Positions 44,801 through 53,863 of a stretch of DNA of 53,863 nucleotides are shown piece after piece. Source of the stretch: Desulfobacteraceae bacterium (GTDB lineage Bacteria > Desulfobacterota > Desulfobacteria > Desulfobacterales > JAABSP01); contig JAABSP010000034.1 in NCBI GenBank assembly GCA_011390345.1, positions 1 through 53,863 of the forward strand, in the 5' to 3' direction. Below the pieces are notes generated by a model that was not told the origin of the DNA, did not search any database, and saw only the letters and a program-made list of their open reading frames with translations. Within the stretch, counting starts at the first letter, position 1. Every line of letters begins with the position of its first letter. A program made the translations under genes and the position numbers.

Positions 44801-47800
44801 TGGATCTGGAATTTTTCGGAACGGGATTCCCATTTGAACTCTGGATGACGAAGAAGGGTATAATAGGTTTTGACCGCCGTCAGGTAGTGCCCCCACGCAT
44901 CGCCATGTCCCTGGGGATAGAGTCTCTGACCGTCCGCATCGTCGATGAATCCGTCTTTGGTGACATCCGAAATGTTGTAATTCATCCCGTAGGCGGCTTC
45001 GCCGCGGTCCTTGGTGAAGTTCCACATCAGGCGGTTGTAAACAGGACGAGCGCCGGGTTCCGATCGTCCTCTCAGGAGCGTCAATTCCTCTTCAAGCAGC
45101 GAGGGAACCTGATTGGTGAAGGAGAAGACGGCCGGCGCGAGGCTGCCGTATTCCGAACTCGATGTGCCGAACCCGATGGTGGGATCGAGCGCGTCGTTGT
45201 ATGCCTCGTTGCCGAGGAGGGTGTAAAAGCCGGATATGCGGCTGGCGGCCAGAGTGAGCGCTGTCGTTACACCCGAGGTGCATACCGGCTGGGACAGATC
45301 GATGCTAAGATCCTTCCCCCGATCCAGAACCGTCTGGTACAGCTCGATCAGGCCCACGTTTTCGATCACGTCCTTTGCCGGATTGAAGGCCACCGGCCCT
45401 TCATACCGCTGGCCCGCCTGCTGAATCATGCTCACATACGTCGCGGGGCTGTCCGTATTCAAAAAGTCCCTGATCCGGGCTTCAAATGGATTCACTCCAT
45501 TGAGGACCCGCTTGATCCACCCCTCACATAACTGCGCCTGGTAGGTATCTATGGGATCTTCCCCCTCCTTGGGCGGGCGGGAGTTTGCCGCGCCGGCCCA
45601 GTTCGACCATGAGGTCGGATCATCTTCCGGGCTGTCCTTATGGCGGTATCTCACGAAAAAGAGGTTGTCCACAAGCAATGCGCTGCCGGCGCCGGCAAGG
45701 GCGATTTCCGCCATCCCCAGCCCGTTCTTACCTGAAAAATCAGGAAATACCTTCCACTTAGCCGGCGCAAGGTTCGGGATGTTCTGGTCGGTTCCGTCCT
45801 CTTCCCGATACTGCCACTGGAATACCAGTTCATCGGCCTTCCCGCCGAAATCCGCGGTATGGCGCAGGGTGACCTTCTCGTCGAACACATTGTCGGAGAA
45901 GACCGTCTTGATCGCGCCGCGATATTTTTCCTTCTTCACCTTTACAATGTGCAGCGCCACCGGCATTGCCCCCAGCTCCGGATGATTGTTCTCCGCAAGG
46001 GTGACATAGCCTTCGGTAAAATCCTGGAACGGCGCTTTGTCCGGATCGAGCAGCGCGCCGTTGGGCATAAGCGCAAGGCCGGGGCCGAAGGATATCTCGG
46101 GGAATGGGTTTTGTGCATCGACAACTGCCTCGTCGCATGTATATCCGAACCAGGCATAGAATGAATTGCAGAGCCGATCGATAACATCGGCAGTCAAAGT
46201 CGTACTCAGTTTTTCAATGAAATCCTCGGCCACTGCGATGCCGACTGTATAATCTGCTCCCACAATACCATTCGGATTTCTGGTCAATTCGTACAGGTTG
46301 TCCACAGCCTCCGTGAAAGCGCCGTTCGCGCCTTCCAGTGCTTTGATGGTATCCTTTTCGGTTTCGGTCATGATATTGGGCTGTGTTACATAAATGGCAG
46401 GCGGCGCGGCCGTCAGGTCATTGTCTCCGAGGGTCCTGTCATTGACAAACCCCTGCATGATGAGTTTTTCCGTCATGGGATCATAACAGATCCGGTTCCG
46501 CAAGCCGGCATGAAGGTCTTTGAAGTAATACCGGTTCATGATCACATCCACCCGTTTGGCGGCAGGTTTGAAATCATCAGGGAGATCGTCGATCGACAAA
46601 TCCACGCGCCGTTCTTCCAGCACCTGTCCCAGCCGCACCAGGTAATCCGTGAAGAGTTTGGTTTCATTCATTTCCGGGTTCAGGTCATCGAAGACCACCT
46701 GACCAGCGGCCCAGGCTAGGACGCCGGGAAGCCCGGGCGCGTCTCCGTTATCCGCGCGGTATTCGCCTCCGGGGTATGTAAGGGTCTCACCGGCCTTGAG
46801 AATCGGAACATCGTCCGGCCAGGTTACGTCGTAGCGGATTTCCCTGGCTTTTGCCTTTCCTGTCATATCCGGCGGAAATCCGTCGGCTTCCGCCACCGTG
46901 CCGGTCGGCAGAAACGGAAAAGACATTCCGGCATCGCCGGTTCCGTCACCGGGCGTCTCCTCGTCGATCCAGAACATGGGATCGAGCGGATACCAGAAAT
47001 AGGACAGAACATGGGCATCCGATGTATAATGATACAATTCGAAATTCGCCTTTTCCAACCCCGTGATACCGGGATCGAGCGTTACGGTGACGTTGGCGGA
47101 ACCATCTGTAACCACAGCGCCGTTAACTCGAACCGATGCTTTTACGCCGTTGCTTATGGTTTTTCCCACCGTAAACTTGAAAGCGCCGACAGTCCCGTCT
47201 CCATCGATAACCTTTACCAGATAGGAATCCCCCTGTGTAAAAGTCCCGGAATCGAGTTTGAGTGTGTATTCAGCAGAGCTGACTTCCGTTATTTCATCAG
47301 ACAGGGCAATGGTTTTCCCCGCGCCGGAAATCGTCCATGACTGCCCTTTATGGTCTTTCCAATAGCATTTCTGGTTCAAATCACCGTTTTTGCCGAAGAT
47401 TTCAGGCGGCGGCGTGGCCCCGATCACCACATTCACCGGATAGGGTGCGACAACGGGTTCTCCGGCTCTCATCCCGTAATTGAAGGTATAATTGCAGCTT
47501 GTGTCTTCCTTCTCCACATGGAAAGCCGCCATGCCGTGTCTTCCCAGGGTCTGGTCGAAATATTGAACCATAACAAAGGGATGGGAGGTATATTCCGGCT
47601 TTTTCGGATCGTCGTTGTTCAGGTCATTGCGAAGCGCGAAGGCCGCTACCGGCTGTGGCGCCCTCCTGGAATGTCTGAACGAGGGCGCGACCAGACCATG
47701 TTCTTCATTGGGATTGTATCCGGCCCTGGTTTTGTCCGGCTGATTGTAAATCTTCACATCCCTGTAACGGGCCGGATCCAGATAATTCCGGGGATTTTCA

Positions 47801-50800
47801 TCCAGGTCAGGAAAAGTCTGGTTTACCCCGACTTTGTTCTTGCCTTCGGAACCCACCCGGCTGGCAATCACAATCCGGGTAGTCTGATCCGGCCAGGACA
47901 AAGAATATTCCACAGGCCGATACGACCAGGCGATGTTGTCCTGCATTCGGTACCAGACCACCAGAAGCTTGTCTTTTTGGGGTTCCTGTAACGGATGCAA
48001 TATGTTTACCGGATAAATCGACCCGACCTTGCTTGAACGGTCATAGATATCCGGATTGTAGGGGCTGATTTCTTTGAATACATAGCCGTTGTGCGGCACC
48101 TCTTCTTCATGAAATGGACTGGTCAGTTCCACACCCACCGTTGCGCTTCCGGTCCGTTTTCCGTCACCTTCCGCGGAAATGGTTTCCACCACGCGCACAC
48201 AGGCAATTCCCTTCGTCACCACGCTGTCCGGGGAGCCTTCATACCGCAAATCGGGACTCACGGACCAGGCGCTCGACGGTTCCATATTCACGAGTGTCAG
48301 CGGATGATGCACGATATTGTCGGACAAACCTTCCCGGATCAGACTTCCGCCGACGATCAAACCATCGTTGCCGGAGGGAGTGACATCTTTCAGGCGGCTG
48401 TTTTGAACATTGTCGAATGTGTAATAGGCAACCAGATCGGATTCCTGGCCGGTCAACTGTCGTAAGAGATCATCCTTGATCTTTGCCTGAGATCGCGCCG
48501 TATGCCATATCCGAACATCATCGATCCTGCCCTTGAATCTCCCGAGAAAGAGCGACGTACTGCTGGAGGCAATGGGAACATCGCTTGCCGGAATTTCCGC
48601 AACCTTGAAACCGTTGACATATCCCATGAGGTTTCCGCTTGTTTCCCAGGTCATGGCAATATGGGTCCACTGGCCCGGTACAATCTTTCCGGCCGCAAAG
48701 GAAAAAGGATTACCGTCATCGTCCCATATTTTTGAAAAGAGCTTCCCTTCAGTGCTGACACCCATCACATAGCCTTTTTGAGCATCCGGATCGGATTTGC
48801 TCACGATTACAGACTCTGCCCCTGAAATTTCATCGGGATTGATCCATGCCTCAACCGTCAGATCAATGACAGTATCCGAATTCGTTTTCAGACTTGGGGC
48901 ATCCGGTATTTCCATGTAACTTTCCCCGCCATCCATTGACATATAGGTCTTGTTGATAAACGGGTACATGGATTTGGTGAAAAACTCCGAAGTCGGGCCG
49001 AAGTTCAGCGCATCTGTCTTGGCGACCGACATATCCTCAAAAGGCCTGTTGTCGAAAGTGTAATATAATTGCAGTCCCGGTTCATCCCCGACAAGGATTT
49101 CGGACAGCGAACCTTGAATTTCAGCCTGAGATCGGACAACGTCCCACATCCGGACTTCGTCCAGTTTGCCGTTGAAAGGATAGACCACCTTTTGACTTCG
49201 GATATCTATGAGACCGCCGACATATAATGGTTTGGATGTGTTTTTGGCCTGAACCACTGATTGAGTGCCTTGCAGTTTACCATTGACATAGAAGGTGAGT
49301 GTACTGCCATCATATGTCCCTGCCAGATGTGTCCAGACATTTTCAATAACAGGCTGGCCTGTTATGACATTCCACTTGGAACCGTCTCCCATCCAGAACT
49401 GCCATTTGTTATCCCGGCCCGCATAAATGTTGGAACCTGAGTAACTGCCACCCCGGTGCTGTATGACGCTGCGCCAGGTTCCGCTTCCGCCTGATACATA
49501 AGCCCAGGCTTCAAAGGTGAACTGATCCGGACTCAACTCCGTATTATAGGGGACGGCTACATAATCATCCACGCCATCCAGATCCAAGGCACCACTGAGC
49601 TGATTTACAGGTGTAAGGGCAGTAATGCCGTCCACGATGGCTGACATATCGACCAGCTTTCCATCCTGTTTTTCGGCTGTATTATCGGGCAAAACCGCTC
49701 CGCTGACCTGATTGAAATCATAATAAACCATCAGGCCGGGTTCGTCTCCGCCAAGCGGAGTATCCATTGTGCCTTGGATCTCTTCTTGAGATCGGGCGAT
49801 GTTCCAGACGCGAACTTCGTCCAGTAGGCCTTTAAATGTCGGAACAGTCCACCAGACTTTCTTCCATCCCAGCCCCAGATACATCCGGTTTTTTCCGGTG
49901 AAATGATTGTCGGCAGTTCGCTGGGCCACAGTGATGCCATCGCGATAAATGATCTGCTGTTTTGAACCGCTGTCATACACACACGCCCAATGATGCCACT
50001 CTGTGTCCGTATATATCGGCGTATTTAAATCATCCCCCCAAAACCCCATAGTGAACACATTCGAATCCTCAAATCCCAAATGCAGCATCTGGCCAGTTGA
50101 ATCGGTCTCTCCCATTTTGAATATGGTATCCAACCGATCCGTCGTTGCCCTTTTTGCCCAAAATTCCACGGTAAAGGACGAATTCGCCAGATCGACGCCT
50201 GTTCCGCTATCTACATAATCATCCCTCCCGTCAAAATTCAGTGCGCTGTTGGGTTCTGCCGAAGCCTTCAGAGGGGGAACCTCATCACATATGCTTGTGT
50301 TGATCAGTGTGCCATCCTGTTTTTCGGCAGTCCTGTCGGGTAATCGGGTCCCGTCGATCTGATCGAAGTCATAATAGACTTTCAGTGCAGGCTCGTCTCC
50401 GGTAAGCGCAGTGTTCATTGTTCGCAAAATTTCTTTCTGAGGCCGTGCGATGTTCCAGACGCGAACCTCGTCCAACCGGCCTTTGAATTGGGAGGTACCG
50501 GTCCAGTTTCCCAAATACATCCGGTTTGTTCCGGTGAAATGATTGCCGGCTTTCCGTTGGGCCACATTGATGCCGTCGCGGTAGATGATCTGCTGTTTTG
50601 ACTCACTGTCATATACGCACGCCCAATGATGCCAGTCCGTGTCCGTATATTCCGGCGTATTTAAATCATCCCCCCAAAACCCCATGGTGAACACATTCGA
50701 ATCCCGGAATCCGAAATGCAGCATCTGATCAATTGAGCTGTTCTCCCCCATTCTGAATATGATATCCCACTCGTCGGTTCTCGCCCTTTTTGCCCAAAAT

Positions 50801-53800
50801 TCCACGGTAAAGGAGGAATTCGCCAGATCGACGCCTGTTCCGCAATCCACATAATCATCCCCCCCGTCGAAGCTGAAAGCGTTTCCATTGGTGATCGCCG
50901 CAGGCATGGGGGAAACCACGGTCGCGGAACTCGGATTCATATTGATGAGGGTACCGTTATTGGCGTTGGCTGTAACATCGGTAACGGTTGTCGGGTCAAC
51001 GGAGAATATCTCATCTACAGGATAGTAAGCCGCCAGCCCCGGCTCGTCGCCTGTGAGTGAAGCGTTGTAATTGTCTTTGATTTCGGTTTCGGTGCGGGCG
51101 GTATTCCATATTCGGATTTCATCGAGCTGCCCTTTCAGCAAAGAGTCACCCACTTTTCCCAGTGCGTACCGGTCGAAAAGCATCACGGTTTCCGGGGCCG
51201 TTTTGGTTTCTTGCAACATCCCATTTCTATAGAATCGGTAGGTCGCACCCTCTTTCACCCACGCCACATGCACCCAGCGATCTTTTGCAAAGAAAGCGGT
51301 TGCCAAATTGCTTGCCGTTACCTCGCCGTTGAATCGGGTTCCCCCCGTATCGTAGGAATCCCAGACCAAACTCCCATCCGAACCGATAAACAGAGACGGG
51401 CCGCGTTGACCGGTCTCATCATCCTGCCATCCGATCAGGGCATTGGTATCGATCTGTTCCGGATAGACCCACGTCTCAATGGTGAAATTCTCCCCGGTCG
51501 GCAGCGGATTTTCCATTAGCACGAAATCGTTCGATCCATTGAAATTGAGACAGGTGCGTGACAGGGTCGGTTGTTCCGGAGGATCTGTTTCTTCCGGGGA
51601 GATGGTAGCGGGGTCAACGAGTATCCGGCTGTCATCTTCAAAGCTCGCGCCGATATTGTCAAGCCGCCAGTACCCGATCAGACCTTCTTCATCGCCTTCC
51701 AGACGCGAATCTCTATTCGCAACCAGTTCCTGTGGTGCCCGGGCCTTGTCCCAGACACGAACTTCATCCATATCTCCCAGGAATCCAGAAGCCGGAGACC
51801 AGCCTTCACCGGTCGAACCGATGCGGAGTGATCCCGTCCCTATATAAGAATCACCTAATGGAAGCGTGTCTTCCGCCACTTTCACGCCATCACGGTAAAT
51901 CAAGCGTCTATATTGAACGGGAGTCTCTTTCTTGCACCGGTTGGCGTAATAATAGGGCTCCCATTTCCAGTCTCCATCCTCATATACGGATTTACCCGTA
52001 AAACCTCTGGTATAATAATAATCGGCCCCCCACTTACATGTTGATTCCTCGCTGGAGGGATCATTGACACACTGGAAACATTCGATGTCATCTCCTGCGG
52101 CAACGAGTTCATATACGCAGGCCCAGTGATGCCAGTCTAGGAGGAGTGGGGCGGCGTTGCTGGTTAATATTTTGCCGGAAAGATTGAACATGAATTGATT
52201 GTACGGATTGAATCCGATCATCAAACCGGTAGTCGGATTTCCCTGCCCCACAGCCGTCTGAAGAGAGTCTTTGCCGGATCGCCTCGCCCAGAATTCAATT
52301 GTGAATGCTGAACGGTTGAGTGAAATATTCCCGGCATCCGCATAACCTGAACCGCCGTTGAAGGTCAAAGAAATATCTTTAAGGGGCGCATTGCTGACGG
52401 TATCGGAACGGGTGAACAGCAGCACGCTCTCTCCCGGCTGGGTTGCGGAAAATTCTTTGCCTGTGACAGAGGCATCTGCGCTGGTGTATTTCATTTCCTT
52501 GAATGAAAACAGATCTTCCTCCGATGAATCCAGATTGATCGGGGGCGTTTCGGCAACATGAACGTAATGCGGGCTGTCGGGCAGTTCAGTGGTAATCCGG
52601 GTAATCAATTTGTCATCTGAACATCCGCCCTCCATATCCCATTCCACCTGGAAGGTCTGATCCGGCTTTAATGGATAGAGCCTGTTTTCGGGATCGCTCC
52701 AATAAAACATCTCACTTTCCGGAGTTCCATCAGCCGTATTGTTGGAGTTATAGAGAGGTTTTTGGGTCAGTTTCGCCCGCTTCTGAAGCGGAAAGGGAAC
52801 CGTGGAGAATGAGACGGGACTGCCGATGGTAACGGTCTCCTCATACATGTATTGGGAATAAACCCACATAATGCTGACCGGAGACTCCAAGCTGTCAATT
52901 TTCAATTCATGTTTCGGAATATTCTTATTCGGATCCAATGCCAGAGTATCCCGGTACCCGATGAGCTGCATACAATCATCGGTTTCCGAACTCAGTTTCA
53001 ATTCCGTGCCGTACTTGTACCAGAACTTTCCGCTGCCGATCCGGTCGGCCTGTTCGCTATCATCCAGAATTTCCAGAAAAGCCTTGTCTGATCGGGAATC
53101 GGGGCTTGTGTTGACAGTTACGCCAAACTGTTTTTTCCATCTATAGATAATGGAAGCCGACGAGTCCATAACGAATCCTTCAATATTCTGTGTGTCTTGA
53201 ATCTCTTTAAATGGGATGGTTTCTTTGGCAGCGGGGTCGGGGTCAGTTGCCCAGCAATCAGATGTCTCAAAATTTATAAGTTCACCGTCGCGATTATAAC
53301 TATAACTGTCTTCTGCAATTTTAGAATCCTCGCCGTCATTGAATTTCCAGTATCCGACCTTCTGGTCATCCACTTTAATCAGAAAATCTTTTACTTGACC
53401 TTTAAAATTGGTGCCTTCTCCATGACCTTTCCCAATATAGAATGTGCCGGATCCTGTATAAACCCGATCTTCATAGGAATAGTCAATCGATGTGTTCGTT
53501 GTACAGCGTTCTACATCCTCACATATAGAATAAGTTATTAAATGCACACATTCCTTTTCCCAATGGCAGTTTTCTTGTTCTATGGAAGTTTCGATCAACT
53601 CAGCCTCGCATACCCCCGTGTTTTCGCCATAATCAATGTTGACAGGCTGCCCATCCCGATAAATGGAGATTTTAAATCCGTTTCCGGTTATGTATCTCTT
53701 TTTAAAAATATCAAACCGATTCTCTATTATCCGCCGAGAAGAACTAATCTTCGTATATTCAATCTTCCAATGATGCCATTGAATATCGTCAGTTGTGGAT

Positions 53801-53863
53801 ACGGTTTTTGCCTTTGGCCAATCGACGTCGGACAGCTCAATCCAGGCGTAGCCGTCTTCATCC
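41884..53863 (-). CDS. Giant multi-LamG protein with helical, Tc-toxin-A-like C-terminus (5' end outside window)
   Basis: The frame stays open to the window's right edge (at least 3,992 residues), so the N-terminus and any signal peptide are not visible. Seven LamG/concanavalin-like jelly rolls lie at about 53.9-53.3, 52.4-51.7, 51.55-51.0, 50.9-50.35, 50.25-49.7, 49.6-49.05 and 48.95-48.4 kb, each with the WHHWACVYD-YRDG-GRLDEVRVWNIAR pattern or a variant. The first two hold cysteine-rich insertions. A long region without a named family follows (48.4-43.65 kb) with one EF-hand-like loop (DVTKDGFIDDADG, near 44.95 kb). Then come long helices (43.65-42.8 kb) enclosing a hydrophobic stretch, and a beta-rich end. 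The last 900 residues resemble TcA shaft plus TcB-binding architecture by eye only. It is likely a surface adhesin or toxin-like translocator and heads the exoprotein block. Confidence 0.75.
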   Translation of the reverse strand, partial: DEDGYAWIELSDVDWPKAKTVSTTDDIQWHHWKIEYTKISSSRRIIENRFDIFKKRYITGNGFKISIYRDGQPVNIDYGENTGVCEAELIETSIEQENCHWEKECVHLITYSICEDVERCTTNTSIDYSYEDRVYTGSGTFYIGKGHGEGTNFKGQVKDFLIKVDDQKVGYWKFNDGEDSKIAEDSYSYNRDGELINFETSDCWATDPDPAAKETIPFKEIQDTQNIEGFVMDSSASIIYRWKKQFGVTVNTSPDSRSDKAFLEILDDSEQADRIGSGKFWYKYGTELKLSSETDDCMQLIGYRDTLALDPNKNIPKHELKIDSLESPVSIMWVYSQYMYEETVTIGSPVSFSTVPFPLQKRAKLTQKPLYNSNNTADGTPESEMFYWSDPENRLYPLKPDQTFQVEWDMEGGCSDDKLITRITTELPDSPHYVHVAETPPINLDSSEEDLFSFKEMKYTSADASVTGKEFSATQPGESVLLFTRSDTVSNAPLKDISLTFNGGSGYADAGNISLNRSAFTIEFWARRSGKDSLQTAVGQGNPTTGLMIGFNPYNQFMFNLSGKILTSNAAPLLLDWHHWACVYELVAAGDDIECFQCVNDPSSEESTCKWGADYYYTRGFTGKSVYEDGDWKWEPYYYANRCKKETPVQYRRLIYRDGVKVAEDTLPLGDSYIGTGSLRIGSTGEGWSPASGFLGDMDEVRVWDKARAPQELVANRDSRLEGDEEGLIGYWRLDNIGASFEDDSRILVDPATISPEETDPPEQPTLSRTCLNFNGSNDFVLMENPLPTGENFTIETWVYPEQIDTNALIGWQDDETGQRGPSLFIGSDGSLVWDSYDTGGTRFNGEVTASNLATAFFAKDRWVHVAWVKEGATYRFYRNGMLQETKTAPETVMLFDRYALGKVGDSLLKGQLDEIRIWNTARTETEIKDNYNASLTGDEPGLAAYYPVDEIFSVDPTTVTDVTANANNGTLINMNPSSATVVSPMPAAITNGNAFSFDGGDDYVDCGTGVDLANSSFTVEFWAKRARTDEWDIIFRMGENSSIDQMLHFGFRDSNVFTMGFWGDDLNTPEYTDTDWHHWACVYDSESKQQIIYRDGINVAQRKAGNHFTGTNRMYLGNWTGTSQFKGRLDEVRVWNIARPQKEILRTMNTALTGDEPALKVYYDFDQIDGTRLPDRTAEKQDGTLINTSICDEVPPLKASAEPNSALNFDGRDDYVDSGTGVDLANSSFTVEFWAKRATTDRLDTIFKMGETDSTGQMLHLGFEDSNVFTMGFWGDDLNTPIYTDTEWHHWACVYDSGSKQQIIYRDGITVAQRTADNHFTGKNRMYLGLGWKKVWWTVPTFKGLLDEVRVWNIARSQEEIQGTMDTPLGGDEPGLMVYYDFNQVSGAVLPDNTAEKQDGKLVDMSAIVDGITALTPVNQLSGALDLDGVDDYVAVPYNTELSPDQFTFEAWAYVSGGSGTWRSVIQHRGGSYSGSNIYAGRDNKWQFWMGDGSKWNVITGQPVIENVWTHLAGTYDGSTLTFYVNGKLQGTQSVVQAKNTSKPLYVGGLIDIRSQKVVYPFNGKLDEVRMWDVVRSQAEIQGSLSEILVGDEPGLQLYYTFDNRPFEDMSVAKTDALNFGPTSEFFTKSMYPFINKTYMSMDGGESYMEIPDAPSLKTNSDTVIDLTVEAWINPDEISGAESVIVSKSDPDAQKGYVMGVSTEGKLFSKIWDDDGNPFSFAAGKIVPGQWTHIAMTWETSGNLMGYVNGFKVAEIPASDVPIASSSTSLFLGRFKGRIDDVRIWHTARSQAKIKDDLLRQLTGQESDLVAYYTFDNVQNSRLKDVTPSGNDGLIVGGSLIREGLSDNIVHHPLTLVNMEPSSAWSVSPDLRYEGSPDSVVTKGIACVRVVETISAEGDGKRTGSATVGVELTSPFHEEEVPHNGYVFKEISPYNPDIYDRSSKVGSIYPVNILHPLQEPQKDKLLVVWYRMQDNIAWSYRPVEYSLSWPDQTTRIVIASRVGSEGKNKVGVNQTFPDLDENPRNYLDPARYRDVKIYNQPDKTRAGYNPNEEHGLVAPSFRHSRRAPQPVAAFALRNDLNNDDPKKPEYTSHPFVMVQYFDQTLGRHGMAAFHVEKEDTSCNYTFNYGMRAGEPVVAPYPVNVVIGATPPPEIFGKNGDLNQKCYWKDHKGQSWTISGAGKTIALSDEITEVSSAEYTLKLDSGTFTQGDSYLVKVIDGDGTVGAFKFTVGKTISNGVKASVRVNGAVVTDGSANVTVTLDPGITGLEKANFELYHYTSDAHVLSYFWYPLDPMFWIDEETPGDGTGDAGMSFPFLPTGTVAEADGFPPDMTGKAKAREIRYDVTWPDDVPILKAGETLTYPGGEYRADNGDAPGLPGVLAWAAGQVVFDDLNPEMNETKLFTDYLVRLGQVLEERRVDLSIDDLPDDFKPAAKRVDVIMNRYYFKDLHAGLRNRICYDPMTEKLIMQGFVNDRTLGDNDLTAAPPAIYVTQPNIMTETEKDTIKALEGANGAFTEAVDNLYELTRNPNGIVGADYTVGIAVAEDFIEKLSTTLTADVIDRLCNSFYAWFGYTCDEAVVDAQNPFPEISFGPGLALMPNGALLDPDKAPFQDFTEGYVTLAENNHPELGAMPVALHIVKVKKEKYRGAIKTVFSDNVFDEKVTLRHTADFGGKADELVFQWQYREEDGTDQNIPNLAPAKWKVFPDFSGKNGLGMAEIALAGAGSALLVDNLFFVRYRHKDSPEDDPTSWSNWAGAANSRPPKEGEDPIDTYQAQLCEGWIKRVLNGVNPFEARIRDFLNTDSPATYVSMIQQAGQRYEGPVAFNPAKDVIENVGLIELYQTVLDRGKDLSIDLSQPVCTSGVTTALTLAASRISGFYTLLGNEAYNDALDPTIGFGTSSSEYGSLAPAVFSFTNQVPSLLEEELTLLRGRSEPGARPVYNRLMWNFTKDRGEAAYGMNYNISDVTKDGFIDDADGQRLYPQGHGDAWGHYLTAVKTYYTLLRHPEFKWESRSEKFQIQGVVMDVDYLDERKFAEAAAAKAKVGREIVDLTYRSKYVDDPDGQWQGYKDTDKSRAWGVSEWSRRSAHAAYFDWATVNAVLPSAGAFRLNRSDLDRLKAEVPLAVYNKLNAFEDQGYGNETDFKDALTEAGIDPTPYPNILKFAEKSGLKRIDRTTVQETLEIASQARAIQKQADDANVGLNPLGLSDETVPFDIEPARMVPGAYNFATHFEQVYERAFSALKNARIVFDHANDLKNRIRQTAVSTEEFTQQVIVQDRNYRNRMIEIFGTPYEGTIGSGKLYPAGYQGPDYFLYNYIDVNETDSSDRFPEPSNTVKAFFTAGFPIIKNEAGGALNNGSGYSSVFSHFFGTDFNPGEIVYPAHFSDDIKIEYPISGAGTWSFQAPLNWGMRKSPGEIQLALIELVKAEADLKLALADYAGLMLDINVAVSLLEARSDLNSNNIDIMETALQKKRVLNTIIQGANMVAWGAELGYELTKKVEDTVIEGIPKVVGVASDATAPARAVVKTGAVAAWTPLKVLEKTAKFTSMGAEITKEWLIGGADISIEKEEYKYDIKQQLKEIELHLGNEAPQRMEIFKRQEHMRQISEKYKAVLSKGLRLMEERKAFNAKVAAKTQGSRYADMNFRIGLNDALSKYRSMYDVASRFVYLAAKAYDYETNLSDRDPAAAGPLLADLMRQRTLGQYEDGRYIIGQGGLGETLARLKTNFEVLKGQMGLSNPQSETSRMSLRYELFRIKKDGSEDDAWRRELLKHKTDNLWSVPDFRRYCRPFISETDGAQPGIVIPFTSNIISGKNFFGWPLGGGDHAYDPTHYATKVRSVGLWFEGYDNSRLSETPRAYLVPAGMDVMMVPNSTELDSREWTIVDQKIPAPLPIGPSDLADSGWFPSLDSLSGPMVQIQKFPMARAYHDSGYFNQSEMNYDSRLIGRSVWNTRWLLVIPGATFHYDPKYGLDSFISTVTDVKLLFQTYAISGN
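49620..50885 (-). repeat. Two near-identical tandem LamG units (period about 636 bp) inside the giant gene
   Basis: Unit one (about 50250-50885) and unit two (about 49620-50249) both encode CGTGVDLANSSFTVEFWAKR (or S for C), DSNVFTMGFWGDDLNTP and KQQIIYRDGI. The anchor ATAATCATCC recurs at 50851 and 50215, 636 bp apart. Unit two carries a small insertion (GWKKVWWTVP). The similarity is much higher than to the other LamG domains, suggesting recent duplication or gene conversion. Confidence 0.85.

Noticed and set aside
44107-45531. 474-codon plus-strand frame inside the giant gene
   Set aside because: Antisense to continuous coding sequence with clear domain composition on the minus strand; no ribosome site or known motif.

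Overview
The window most likely comes from a Gram-negative, sulfate-reducer-like deltaproteobacterium (Desulfobacterota). This is inferred from the mfd - SurA-type foldase - mgtE - recO cluster, a surface protein ending in a Cys-Phe-Ile box, very large LamG, RTX and dockerin-like exoproteins, and hybrid kinases with periplasmic binding domains. No rRNA is present, so the lineage is inference.

Layout. (1) 1-6.6 kb, minus strand: a type I-C CRISPR effector operon (cas3, cas5c, cas8c, cas7). Cas7 stops early, and a deleted cas1 relic sits just upstream of cas3. A broken AAA-ATPase-like/PD-(D/E)XK gene lies beside it. No repeat-spacer array is visible, and cas4-cas1-cas2, if present, lie beyond the left edge. 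(2) 6.7-14.5 kb: an orphan MoxR ATPase, a secreted multi-domain protein with a shortened Cys-Phe-Ile C-terminus, a two-domain CDP-alcohol phosphatidyltransferase and a PMCA-type Ca2+ ATPase. The last two converge and overlap by 68 bp. (3) 14.7-22.0 kb, minus strand: a tight housekeeping operon, mfd - lipoprotein - parvulin foldase - mgtE - recO. (4) 22.07-24.2 kb: tRNA-Thr(CGU) followed by a scrambled island. It holds an antitoxin, a toxin/antitoxin chimera, a hypothetical gene with a partial second copy, and the two halves of a decayed type II restriction-modification system. A 7-bp tandem duplication breaks the endonuclease. (5) 24.2-34.9 kb: a hybrid histidine kinase with three substrate-binding domains, flanked by a 34-bp direct repeat that carries a TATAAT box, then fabH, an NtrC-type two-component pair, and a glycine-betaine binding protein and permease with no ATPase gene beside them. 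(6) 35.0-53.9 kb, minus strand: four co-directional exoprotein genes. They are a giant protein (at least 3,992 residues, N-terminus outside the window) with seven LamG-like domains and a long helical C-terminal part, an RTX/Calx-beta/dockerin-like protein, a membrane-anchored parvulin foldase and a beta-helix protein.

The last block is the best candidate for an undescribed system. A foldase is encoded among three large exported proteins, two of these end in dockerin-like motif pairs, and the giant and its neighbour share an unusual cysteine motif. The end of the giant resembles, by eye only, the helical shaft and TcB-binding end of insecticidal Tc-toxin A subunits.
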